This document shows positions 53,815-62,264 of a DNA stretch of 64,000 nucleotides, piece after piece (positions within the stretch are counted from its first letter, which is position 1; the number at the start of each line of letters is the position of its first letter). The notes beneath the pieces were generated by a model that searched no databases, was not told the origin of the DNA, and was given only the letters and a program-made list of their open reading frames with translations. Source of the DNA: JAICSD01 sp035637115 (GTDB taxonomy: Bacteria > Acidobacteriota > Vicinamibacteria > Vicinamibacterales > 2-12-FULL-66-21); the NCBI GenBank assembly GCA_035637115.1, contig DASPXV010000199.1, positions 1-64,000 on the forward strand. The letters are read 5' to 3'. The translations under genes and the position numbers were made by a program.

Positions 53815-54429
53815 ATGGCGACTCTTTCACGGGCCGCGGTTGTCGCAGGCTTGTGCATGGTGCTGGCCGCCGGCTGTGCCAGCGCTCCGTCCAGGGGGCT
53901 GCACCCGACGCCGCCCAGCCTTGGACAATATCCGTACAGCGACGCCGACGTCGATTTCATGGCCGGCATGATTCCGCATCATGCGCAGGCCGTCATCATG
54001 GCCGGATGGGCGCCGACGCACGGCGCGCGGAAGGACGTCGCGATTCTCTGCGAGCGCATCGTCGTCGGCCAGCGCGACGAGATCGCGTTGATGCAGCAGT
54101 GGCTGCGCGAGCGCGGTCTCCCTGTTCCCGACGCCACGTCCACGCGTCACAAAATGAAGATGAACGGGATGGAGCACGAGATGCTCATGCCCGGCATGCT
54201 CACCGACGAGGAGATGGCGGCGCTCGACCGCGCGCGCGGGCAGGAGTTCGACCGCCTGTTCCTGCTCGGCATGATCAAGCACCACCAGGGCGCGATCGAC
54301 ATGGTCGACGTGCTCTTGAAGTCATACGGCGCGGCGCAGGACGAAACGGTGTTCAAGTTCGCCAACGACGTCCAGGCGGATCAGTCGATCGAAATCAACG
54401 TGATGAAGGAAATGCTGGAGGGCAGATGA
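53815..54429 (+). CDS. DUF305 lipoprotein
   Basis: ATG 53815 follows AGGAGG (53805-53810). The 204-residue protein has a lipobox signal ending LAAGC. The DUF305 four-helix pattern shows two His pairs in FMAGMIPHHAQAV and LGMIKHHQGAIDM, and a Met/His-rich loop KMKMNGMEHEMLMPGM. Family members bind copper or other metals; the exact role is unknown. Its stop overlaps the next start as ATGA. Confidence 0.9.
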   Translation: MATLSRAAVVAGLCMVLAAGCASAPSRGLHPTPPSLGQYPYSDADVDFMAGMIPHHAQAVIMAGWAPTHGARKDVAILCERIVVGQRDEIALMQQWLRERGLPVPDATSTRHKMKMNGMEHEMLMPGMLTDEEMAALDRARGQEFDRLFLLGMIKHHQGAIDMVDVLLKSYGAAQDETVFKFANDVQADQSIEINVMKEMLEGR

Positions 54430-56564
54430 AACGTTTCGCGGGACTGTTGATTGCCGGTGTGCTCGCCTTGTTCGTCGCGGCGTGCGCGGGCTCGTCGAAG
54501 ACATCGCCACCGCCCGCGGCGGCGCCGGCGCCGAGCACGCCACCTCCTGCCGCTGCCCCACCGGCAGCGGTACAGCCCCCGGCAGCGCAACCTCCCTCGG
54601 CGCAGCCTCCAGCGGCGGAGCCGCCCGCGCAACCAGGCGCTGCTGCGGCCCCGGCCCCTGGTGGACGCGGGGGCCGTGGGAATCCGCCGCCGCCTCCTCC
54701 ACCGGTGCCGTCCGTCATGCCGAAGCCGGTGGATCCTATCGTTTCTGCAACACCACCATCACCCGATCCACGCATCGGCCTCAAGGCCGGCTGGTGGGAT
54801 GCGGGACAGGCCGGCTGGAACATGAACCTGGTGTCGACGACGCCGCCGAGCGGCAAGTCGCTGGGCGCGACGCACTCGGACCTGGCGTTCAGCGGCAAAT
54901 ACACGATCCAGGGTCAGTACAACGGGTTCGACATCTATGACATTTCCAACCCGGAGAAGCCGCTCCTTGCGCAGCAGTACAACTGCCCGGCGTCGCAGAA
55001 CGATGTGTCTGTTTACAAGAACCTGTTGTTCATGTCGTCGGAGGCGCCCAACAGCCGATCCGATTGCGGCTTCGGCGGCGTGCCGGATCCTGTCAGCAAG
55101 GAACGCGTACGCGGCATCCGCGTGTTCGACATCAGTGACGTCAAGCATCCGAAACTGTTGACGAGCGTGCAGACATGCCGCGGCTCGCACACTCACACCG
55201 TGGTCACGCAGCCGGGGGATAACGACAACGTCTACATCTATGTATCCGGCACGTCGGGCGTGCGTTCGGCAGAGGAGCTGCCCGGCTGCCAGGACGGCGG
55301 CATCGACGATCCGAACACGGCGCGCTTCCGGCTCGAAGTCATCAAGGTACCGCTCGCCGCGCCGAGCGAAGCGGCGATCGTGAGCTCACCGCGGATCTTC
55401 AATGCGCTGCCGGTGCCGCCGCGCAATGCCGAGCGCGACGCCATCAGCGGCCGCGGCAATGCCGGCGCGGCCGGCGCTGCGGGTGCTGGAGCTTCTGGTG
55501 CTGCGGCCGCCGCGGGTGCGCCCGGTGCCGCGGGTGCGGCAGGCGCGCCCGGTGCCGCCGGAGCGCCCGGTGCTGCCGGAGCAGCTGCGGCTGCCGGTGG
55601 CGGACGCGGGCGCGGCAATCAGGGTCCGCCGACCGGACCGAACCAGTGTCATGACATCACGGTGTATCCGGAGATCGGACTTGCCGGCGGCGCGTGCGCG
55701 GGCCTCGGGCTGCTGCTCGATATCCATGACGCCGCGCATCCCGTCCGCCTCGACTTCGCCGCGGATCCGAACATGTCGTTCTGGCATTCGGCGACGTTCA
55801 ACAACGACGGCACGAAGCTTCTGTTCAGCGACGAGTGGGGCGGCGGGGGGGCTCCGCGCTGCCGTGACACGGACAAGATGGAATGGGGCTCCGACGCGCT
55901 GTTCACGATCGAGAACAAGAAGCTGAAGTTCCATAGCTATTACAAACTGCCGGCGCCGCAGACCGCGCAGGAGAACTGCGTCGCGCACAACGGGTCCCTG
56001 ATCCCCATCCCCGGGCGTGACGTGATGGTGCAGGCGTGGTACCAAGGCGGATTGTCGGTGTTCGACTGGACCGACGTCGATCATCCGAAGGAGATCGCGT
56101 TCTTCGATCGCGGTCCCGTCGCGGCGGATCGCCTCGCGCAGGGAGGGTCCTGGTCCGCCTACTGGTACAACGGGTTGATTGTCAGCTCCGAGATCGCGCG
56201 CGGCCTCGACATCTACGAGCTGCTGCCGAGCCCGCTCCTCTCCGCGAACGAGATATCCGCCGCGAAGACGGTCAAGGTGACGTACTGGAATACGCAGGAT
56301 CAGCAGAAATTCGTCTGGCCGCCGAGCTTCGCGCTCGCGCGCGCGTATCTCGACCAGCTCGAACGCTCCAAAGGGATTGCGGCAGATGCGATTGCATCGG
56401 CGCGTACGGCCCTCGCAACCGCCGAACGCCGCTCCGGCGCGCAGCGCAAGACTGCATTGACGGCGCTGGCGACGCAACTGAACACCGCCGCGGGATCAGC
56501 GAGCGACCAGGCCAAGGTCCGCACGCTCGCAGCAGCGGTCAGCGATTTGGCGAACGCGCGATAA
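54426..56564 (+). CDS. LVIVD-repeat lipoprotein with a collagen-like insert
   Basis: The 712-residue protein has a lipoprotein signal (VAAC), then a Pro/Ala-rich linker (to about 100). A beta-propeller of LVIVD-type repeats follows (for example YNGFDIYDISNPEKPLLA, IRVFDISDVKHPKLL, GGLSVFDWTDVDHPKEIAF). Between blades, residues about 340-395 form an alanine/glycine stretch with the collagen-like pattern GAAGAPGAAG. A helical tail ends the protein. It is probably on the cell surface or in the periplasm and is translated with the DUF305 protein. Ligand unknown. Confidence 0.85.
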   Translation: MKRFAGLLIAGVLALFVAACAGSSKTSPPPAAAPAPSTPPPAAAPPAAVQPPAAQPPSAQPPAAEPPAQPGAAAAPAPGGRGGRGNPPPPPPPVPSVMPKPVDPIVSATPPSPDPRIGLKAGWWDAGQAGWNMNLVSTTPPSGKSLGATHSDLAFSGKYTIQGQYNGFDIYDISNPEKPLLAQQYNCPASQNDVSVYKNLLFMSSEAPNSRSDCGFGGVPDPVSKERVRGIRVFDISDVKHPKLLTSVQTCRGSHTHTVVTQPGDNDNVYIYVSGTSGVRSAEELPGCQDGGIDDPNTARFRLEVIKVPLAAPSEAAIVSSPRIFNALPVPPRNAERDAISGRGNAGAAGAAGAGASGAAAAAGAPGAAGAAGAPGAAGAPGAAGAAAAAGGGRGRGNQGPPTGPNQCHDITVYPEIGLAGGACAGLGLLLDIHDAAHPVRLDFAADPNMSFWHSATFNNDGTKLLFSDEWGGGGAPRCRDTDKMEWGSDALFTIENKKLKFHSYYKLPAPQTAQENCVAHNGSLIPIPGRDVMVQAWYQGGLSVFDWTDVDHPKEIAFFDRGPVAADRLAQGGSWSAYWYNGLIVSSEIARGLDIYELLPSPLLSANEISAAKTVKVTYWNTQDQQKFVWPPSFALARAYLDQLERSKGIAADAIASARTALATAERRSGAQRKTALTALATQLNTAAGSASDQAKVRTLAAAVSDLANAR

Positions 56565-56894
56565 CGCTCAGGTAGGTACCTGGCGGTGTACGGCCGGCTG
56601 CGCAGCGGAGTCAGATTCGAGCAGGCGTCACAGCAGCTCTCGGTGATCGCGAAAGATCTGAGGGAACGGTTCCCAAAAGACGACGCAGAGCGCGAGCTCA
56701 TGGCGACACCGCTGATGGAGACGTTCGTCGGTGATTATCGGCAGCGCCTGTTCGTGCTCCTGGGCGCGGTCGCGTTCGTGCTCCTGATCGCCTGCGGCAA
56801 CGTCTCGAATCTTCTGCTCGCGCCTGGCGCCGCGCTGATCCCGGCGCGGCGTGCGGCCGGGCTCGATCCCACGCGCGCGCTCCAGGCATCGTAG
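56565..56894 (+). pseudogene. ADOP permease remnant with internal deletion
   Basis: The frame from the LVIVD stop codon to 56894 encodes a piece of ADOP core (VYGRLRSGVRFEQASQQLSV), one FtsX helix (LFVLLGAVAFVLLIACGNVSNLLLA), then jumps directly to the family's last residues (IPARRAAGLDPTRALQAS). The join is near 56820-56830. About 600-700 residues of a normal permease are missing, including the start. Confidence 0.8.
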
Positions 56895-56915
56895 CGATCG
56901 ACGATAATAAGGAGG

Positions 56916-57932
56916 TTGACGAAGGACCGTTTCGATCGGCCGCTTCGCAGCCTGCGCATCTCCGTCACCGACCGCTGCAATCTCCGGTGTCAGTACTGCA
57001 TGCCGGAGCCGGATTACGCATGGCTGCCGCGCGAGAGCATCCTCGATTTCGAGGAGTTGGCGCTGCTCGTGGATGCCTTCACGTCCGTGGGCGTGGACCG
57101 CGTCAGGGTCACCGGCGGGGAGCCACTGCTCCGCCGCGACCTCACGCGTCTGATCGAACAACTTGCCGCGCGTCCCGCCATACGCGATCTCGCGTTGACC
57201 ACCAACGGCGTGCTGCTCGCGGCGCAGGCATCCGCGCTGCGCGCCGCGGGACTGCATCGAATCACCGTCAGCCTCGACACGCTGCGGCGCGATCGCTTCC
57301 AGGCGCTGGCGCGATTCGACGAGCTGCCCGCGGTCCTGGCCGGCATCACCGCCGCGGCACGGGTCTTTGGACAGCTGAAGATCGACACGGTCGTCATGCG
57401 CGGACGAAATGACGACGAGCTCGCCGACATCATCGAGTTCGGCCGCTCGGTGAACGCGGAGGTCCGCTTCATCGAATACATGGACGTCGGGGGCGCGACC
57501 GGCTGGTCGATGGACGCGGTGGTGTCGCAGCGAGAGATTCTCGGAACGCTCTCGGATGCCTACGGACAGATCGACCCACTGCCGGGAAGGAATTCAGCTC
57601 CCGCGGAACGCTTCCGGCTTCCGAACGGCACGACGTTCGGGATCATCGCCTCGACGACATTGCCGTTCTGCGGCGCGTGCGACCGAAGCCGCCTCACCGC
57701 CGATGGTCTGTGGCTGCTCTGCCTCTACGCGCGCGGCGGTCTCGACCTGCGGCATCCACTGCGTGAAGGGGCCACGTGCGAGGAACTGGCGCACCTGCTT
57801 CGCACGGTGTGGTCGATGCGCGCGGACCGTGGCGCCGAGGAACGCCTCGGCTCTCCCGCGCGTGAAGTGCTCATTCCAGTGGCGGCGCTCAGGCGCGACG
57901 CACACCTGGAAATGCACACGCGCGGAGGTTGA
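56916..57932 (+). CDS. moaA: GTP 3',8-cyclase MoaA
   Basis: The 338-residue radical-SAM enzyme has the CNLRCQYC cluster motif (C21, C25, C28), the C-terminal cluster in FCGACDRSRLTADGLWLLC, and the conserved C-terminal Gly-Gly. It catalyses the first step of molybdenum cofactor synthesis. The only in-frame start is TTG 56916, directly after AAGGAGG with no spacer, which is odd; the true start may use a different codon. No other moa gene is adjacent. Confidence 0.93.
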   Translation: MTKDRFDRPLRSLRISVTDRCNLRCQYCMPEPDYAWLPRESILDFEELALLVDAFTSVGVDRVRVTGGEPLLRRDLTRLIEQLAARPAIRDLALTTNGVLLAAQASALRAAGLHRITVSLDTLRRDRFQALARFDELPAVLAGITAAARVFGQLKIDTVVMRGRNDDELADIIEFGRSVNAEVRFIEYMDVGGATGWSMDAVVSQREILGTLSDAYGQIDPLPGRNSAPAERFRLPNGTTFGIIASTTLPFCGACDRSRLTADGLWLLCLYARGGLDLRHPLREGATCEELAHLLRTVWSMRADRGAEERLGSPAREVLIPVAALRRDAHLEMHTRGG

Positions 57933-57954
57933 CGGCTTCCGGATCTGCGCCCTT

Positions 57955-58506
57955 CTACCGCCGCATCATGAAGAAGCCAATTACGCCGGAGACGACCACC
58001 GCTGCCGCCACGACGACGGCAATCAGCGTCAGTCGCCTGTGTCGTTGCTGCGCCATACGCAGTTCGGCGATGTTCGCCCACAGGGCCTTCTGAAGACCGA
58101 CCGCTGTGCCGCTCATGTGCAGATGCGGCTTTCGCTCGGTCTGGAGCGTCGATGCCAGCGGCTCGACGGGCGCGATGAAGCGGTAGCCTCGCTTGGGCAC
58201 CGTCTGGATGTAGAGAGACTGCTCCGCTGAATCTCCGAGCGCGTCCCGGATCTGCTTGATCGCAAAGTTCACGGCCTGATCGAAGTCGACAAACGTACCA
58301 TCGGGCCACAATTCAGTACGGATCTCGTCACGGGTAACTACCGCTCCCGCCCGTCTCACAACGAGCAGGAGCAGCTTGAATGGCTGCGGCTGAAGCTTCA
58401 CGTGGCGGCCGTCGCGGCGCAGTTCCGCTGCTTCGACGTCCACCTCGAACCGGCCAAAACGGAAGAGTTGCCGCGGCGAGGGTTGTATCCGGCTGGCGTT
58501 GATCAT
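57955..58506 (-). CDS. Winged-helix transcriptional regulator with C-terminal membrane helix (CadC-like)
   Basis: ATG 58506 gives 183 residues. The OmpR/PhoB-type DNA-binding domain (about 14-115) has ELRRDGRHVKLQPQPFKLL, WPDGTFVDFDQAVNFAIKQI and PKRGYRFIAPV. A single membrane helix (about 158-178) lies at the end, with almost no periplasmic part. It is common in Acidobacteria for such regulators to carry TPR sensor domains after the helix; here it stops. Convergent with moaA and divergent from the sigma-54-like gene. Confidence 0.87.
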   Translation of the reverse strand: MINASRIQPSPRQLFRFGRFEVDVEAAELRRDGRHVKLQPQPFKLLLLVVRRAGAVVTRDEIRTELWPDGTFVDFDQAVNFAIKQIRDALGDSAEQSLYIQTVPKRGYRFIAPVEPLASTLQTERKPHLHMSGTAVGLQKALWANIAELRMAQQRHRRLTLIAVVVAAAVVVSGVIGFFMMRR

Positions 58507-58674
58507 GGGACATTCTGACGTTATCACGCGCGCCTATCCGGCGCACATGAGCGCGGACAAGTCATTGGATTTGCGGCAGTTAACAGTTCGGAGTGGACTC
58601 GCCGGATCCTCCGCAGCAATTGACCGTCGATCCGCCGCGACTCGCGTATGGTGAAGCATCGACAGGAGGCGCCC

Positions 58675-59187
58675 ATGTATGCTCCCGACGCTCCGTTCGC
58701 ACGATGCGACACCGGCTTTCCAGGGTCGTTGCCCTTCGACGGTCTGGAACTGGCCCGCATTGCGCGAACGGACGCCTGCATCCTTTTCACCGGCCCGGCA
58801 GACGTTCGCCCGCTCGCTGTGAAGATTCACAGTCTCAGCGGGTGGCGCTGGGGTCCGTTCTTGACGGTCGATTGCAGCCGACCGGACCACGTCCTCGAGG
58901 AGCAGCTGTTCAGCGTGATCGAATCGGACGGGTCGGTGCGTGATGATTTACCGAGGGTTCGGCTGCTGCAGGCCGGAACCATCTTCCTGCACGAAGTGGG
59001 AAAGCTCAGCCGCGCTGCACAGATGCGGCTGCACGACGTGCTCGGCGACACCTCAGACCGCGGCCGGCCGCTCTCCCGCCGGCGTCTGATGGCGTCATCT
59101 TCCGAGACGCTGCTTCCAAGGGTTGCCAATGGCACCTTCGACGATCGGCTGTTCTACCGGTTGAACGTATTGCATTTCGTGTTCTGA
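58675..59187 (+). CDS. Degenerate sigma-54 activator AAA+ domain protein
   Basis: ATG 58675 follows AGGAGG (58664-58669). The 170-residue protein aligns by eye with the AAA+ domain of sigma-54 activators, but Walker A is replaced (TGPADVRPLAVKIHSLS where GExGTGKE would be), the Walker B Asp is His (TIFLHEVGKLSRAAQMRLHDVL), GAFTGA is absent and the protein ends right after FDDRLFYRLNVL. It cannot be a normal ATP-driven activator and has no DNA-binding domain. Role unknown. Confidence 0.75.
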   Translation: MYAPDAPFARCDTGFPGSLPFDGLELARIARTDACILFTGPADVRPLAVKIHSLSGWRWGPFLTVDCSRPDHVLEEQLFSVIESDGSVRDDLPRVRLLQAGTIFLHEVGKLSRAAQMRLHDVLGDTSDRGRPLSRRRLMASSSETLLPRVANGTFDDRLFYRLNVLHFVF

Positions 59188-59244
59188 CGGCGGGCGTGCC
59201 AACCTTTCCACGGTACGATGCGCTGTGTCGATGGGGGGTCGTAA

Positions 59245-60384
59245 CTGACGCCGTACACACAACGGAATCCCTTTGCGGCGGCGCGCACGCAGGGAATCCG
59301 CCTGACGCCGCCCGGCGCAGCCAAGGACACGCAGCACCACGTCGTCTCTCTCGCGGGTTCGGGCATCACCTACAAACCCGGCGACTCGCTGGGCGTGTGG
59401 CCGGCCAATCCTGACGCCCTGGTCGACGCAATCCTTCAGCGTCTTGGCGCAACGGGCGGCGAACCGGTGGTCATCGGCGGCGGCGTGACATTGTCGTTCC
59501 GCGATGCGCTTTCGACCAGGTTCGAACTCACGAATGTCAGCCGGCGTCTGCTCGAAGCTTGTCTTGCGCAAGGCGCCGCGCTGTTCGGCCCGTTGCTCCA
59601 GAAGGGGCATGAGGAACAGCTGAAACAGTACCTGCAAGCGCAGGACAACGTGCACGACGTGCTCGACGTCTTGAACGATGCTCCCTCCGCGCGGTTCTCA
59701 GCGGCCGAGTTCGTCGGGTTGCTGCGTCCGATGCAGCCGCGGCTGTACTCAATCGCATCGAGTCAAAGCGTCCATCCGGACGAGGCGCACCTCCTGGTCG
59801 TGTCTCTGACGTACATGGCCCGAGAGCGCCTTCGCCTCGGCGTGGCATCGACGTTCATCAACGACCGATGGCCGATCGGCGCCACCGCGCCCGTCTACAC
59901 GCAGGATGCGCAGAAACATTTCGCGATGCCCGCCGATCCCGCTGCGCCATTGATCATGATCGGTCCCGGCAGCGGTCTGGCGCCGTTTCGCGGTTTTCTC
60001 GAGGAACGCGAGGCGATGGGCGCGACGGGACGCAACTGGTTGTTCTTCGGCGAGCAAGCCCGCTCCTGGGGCTTCTATTACGAGCCCGAGCTCACCGCGT
60101 GGCAGAAGCGCGACATGGTACGGCTGGATCTCGCCTTCTCGCGCGATCAGCCACACAAGATCTACGTGCAACATCGCATGCGCGAGCATGCGCGCGACTT
60201 GTTCGCATGGCTCGAAGAAGGCGCGGAGGTCTTCATCTGCGGCGACAAGGAGCGGATGGCTGCCGACGTGCAGGCGGCACTGGCGGACATCGTGCAGTCC
60301 GAGGGAGGCCGGACACCCGAGCAGGCGGCGGAATATGTCGCGGCGATGAAGAAGGTGCGCCGGCTGAAGCTCGACGTATATTAA
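59245..60384 (+). CDS. Sulfite reductase-type flavoprotein (FAD/NADPH domains)
   Basis: The coding frame continues upstream of the first GTG (59395) to the TAA at 59242-59244, with clear family sequence: RNPFAA, then GSGITYKPGDSLGVWPAN. I start at CTG 59245, with GGGGGG at 59232-59237 as a possible ribosome site; no ATG/GTG/TTG exists there. The 379 residues hold the FAD domain (PRLYSIASSQ), a connecting domain and the NADPH domain (IGPGSGLAPFRGFLEER), without the N-terminal flavodoxin part. It would pass electrons from NADPH to an unknown partner. Confidence 0.85.
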   Translation: MTPYTQRNPFAAARTQGIRLTPPGAAKDTQHHVVSLAGSGITYKPGDSLGVWPANPDALVDAILQRLGATGGEPVVIGGGVTLSFRDALSTRFELTNVSRRLLEACLAQGAALFGPLLQKGHEEQLKQYLQAQDNVHDVLDVLNDAPSARFSAAEFVGLLRPMQPRLYSIASSQSVHPDEAHLLVVSLTYMARERLRLGVASTFINDRWPIGATAPVYTQDAQKHFAMPADPAAPLIMIGPGSGLAPFRGFLEEREAMGATGRNWLFFGEQARSWGFYYEPELTAWQKRDMVRLDLAFSRDQPHKIYVQHRMREHARDLFAWLEEGAEVFICGDKERMAADVQAALADIVQSEGGRTPEQAAEYVAAMKKVRRLKLDVY

Positions 60385-61250
60385 CGCGGCAGGACGCTGA
60401 CGGCGGCCTTCAGGCCCTGCGTGATGCGCTCCGGCCTGTCGTGGCCCCACAGGTGAAGGAAGAACAGGCGCGGTTCTTCTGCCAGCATGTGGCTATGCAG
60501 CGCGGTCACTTCGATTCCGCTGCCCGCGAGCGCACGGATGACCGGTTGCACCTCAGAACCGAGCAGCACGAAGTCTCCCGTCATCGCGACGCGGCCATCC
60601 TCCGTCGCCTGGAAGTTCATGACGGATGACAATCCCATCGACGCGGGAATGCGCATGCCGCGTTCGTTGACGGTTTCGCGCCTCGGAATCCGGAACTGAA
60701 ATCCTCCGCCAGCCGCGCGGCCGGAGAAACCGAGCGTCCGCTCGAGCAGGGCGGTGTCGAGCACGGCATGCGCCGCGGACGGCGGTGCTGCTGCCGCCGA
60801 TCCGCCCATACCCGTCAATGCGAGCGCTGCTTTCAGCGTCCGCGCAACCGCCGGCGCCGCACCGTGTGCCGCGACGTGAACGTACACAAGGCGCGGAATC
60901 TCACGCGTCATGTGGTTATGCACCGCGGTGATCTCCACTCCACCCGCGACGAGTGCCGCGATGACTGGATGCACTTCGTCGTCGGTGAGCAGCAGATCGC
61001 CCATCACCATCGCATCTTCTCCGGGCCCGCTGAACGTCGCTGAGGAGCTGAGGCCGAGGATTGGCTTCATCGGGATTCCTGCAATCGACACGCGCAGGTC
61101 TGGACGGGGCCAGCCCACGGTATAGGAGCCGTCGGGTTGTTGTTGTCCCGCTCTTCCGATCGCGTCAACGACCGGCTTCCAGACAGTATCAGCCGGCGCC
61201 TGCCATCCAGCCATGAAGAACATCGTCAAGACAACGCCCGCGATCGCCAT
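60381..61250 (-). CDS. Secreted DUF1259 (LppY/LpqO) family protein
   Basis: The 289-residue protein has a signal peptide (cleavage near residue 19) and two similar halves with the pattern VTAVHNHMTREIPRLVYVHV and VTALHSHMLAEEPRLFFLHL. The repeated His residues suggest metal binding. Function of the family is unknown. Its stop overlaps the convergent flavoprotein stop (TTA/TAA). Confidence 0.88.
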   Translation of the reverse strand: MAIAGVVLTMFFMAGWQAPADTVWKPVVDAIGRAGQQQPDGSYTVGWPRPDLRVSIAGIPMKPILGLSSSATFSGPGEDAMVMGDLLLTDDEVHPVIAALVAGGVEITAVHNHMTREIPRLVYVHVAAHGAAPAVARTLKAALALTGMGGSAAAAPPSAAHAVLDTALLERTLGFSGRAAGGGFQFRIPRRETVNERGMRIPASMGLSSVMNFQATEDGRVAMTGDFVLLGSEVQPVIRALAGSGIEVTALHSHMLAEEPRLFFLHLWGHDRPERITQGLKAAVSVLPR

Positions 61251-61281
61251 CGGCTCTTCCTCCCGTTAGAAACTATCATCG

Positions 61282-62262
61282 ATGCATATGGGAGAGAGAG
61301 CGGCGACAGTTCGCTGGGGCATCGTCGGCTGCGGCGATGTCACGGAAGTCAAGAGCGGTCCCGGTTTCCAGAAGGCCGATGGCTCCGCTCTGGTCGCCGT
61401 CATGCGGCGCGACCGCGCGAAGGCGGAGGATTACGCGCGACGTCATTCGGTTCCTCGCGCCTACGACGATGCCGACGCGCTGATCGGCGATAGCGAGGTG
61501 GACGCCGTCTACATCGCAACGCCTCCCTCGACGCATTTGGACCTGGCCCGTCGCGTCGCGGCGGCCGGCAAGCCTTGTCTTGTCGAAAAGCCGATGGCGA
61601 TGACACACGCCGAATGCGTGCAGATGGTGGACGCTTTTCGCGAGCGCGGCGTGCCGCTGTGGGTGGCCTACTATCGTCGGGCGCTGCCCCGATTTCTCAA
61701 GGTCCGCGAACTTCTCACCGGCGGGGCAATCGGACGGCCGACGTCAGTCGATGTGCTCATCAAGGAACCTCTCGCCTCCGGCGAGACGCTTCGAAACTGG
61801 CGTTTCAATCCGGCGATCTCGGGCGGTGGCCTCTTCCTGGATCTCGGCTCGCACTGCGTCGATCTGCTCGACTTTTTTCTTGGTCCGATCGAAGAGGTCC
61901 ATGGGATCTCTGCCAACACCGCGGGCGCGTATGCCGCGGATGACGTGACGGTGATGGCGTGCCGCTTCCCCGGCGGCGCGCTCGGGATCGGGACCTGGAA
62001 TTTCAACGCGGACGAGAAGGCGGACTCGATGACATTCATCGGATCAGCCGGAGTCCTCGTTACGCCCGTCTTCAGCGATGCAGACATCGTCGTCACGCGC
62101 GCGGGGCGGCATGAAACGTTCGCCGCTCGCAATCCACCCCACGTCCACCAGCCGCTGATTCAGTCGATCGTCGACGAGCTGCGCGGCCGAGGCCGATGCG
62201 AATCCACCGGCGACTCCGGAGCTCGCGCCTCGTGGGTGTTGGACTGCTGCTACTCGCGCTGA
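61282..62262 (+). CDS. Gfo/Idh/MocA-family oxidoreductase
   Basis: The 326-residue protein has an N-terminal NAD(P) fold (RWGIVGCGDVTEVKSGPGFQ) with the EKP motif (LVEKPMAM, about 98-105) and a C-terminal domain with GGGLFLDLGSHCVDLLDF, supplying the catalytic Asp/His. Family members oxidise or reduce sugars and inositols or cleave glycosides. The substrate is unknown. No signal peptide, so cytoplasmic. Confidence 0.9.
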   Translation: MHMGERAATVRWGIVGCGDVTEVKSGPGFQKADGSALVAVMRRDRAKAEDYARRHSVPRAYDDADALIGDSEVDAVYIATPPSTHLDLARRVAAAGKPCLVEKPMAMTHAECVQMVDAFRERGVPLWVAYYRRALPRFLKVRELLTGGAIGRPTSVDVLIKEPLASGETLRNWRFNPAISGGGLFLDLGSHCVDLLDFFLGPIEEVHGISANTAGAYAADDVTVMACRFPGGALGIGTWNFNADEKADSMTFIGSAGVLVTPVFSDADIVVTRAGRHETFAARNPPHVHQPLIQSIVDELRGRGRCESTGDSGARASWVLDCCYSR

Positions 62263-62264
62263 TA

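Noticed and set aside
53103..54425. Long upstream extension of the LVIVD lipoprotein frame
   Set aside because: It overlaps the polymerase-domain and DUF305 genes in other frames; the lipoprotein signal begins at 54426.
58620..58650. TTGACC and TATGGT as a promoter for the sigma-54-like gene
   Set aside because: The spacing of about 21 bases is too long for a sigma-70 promoter.
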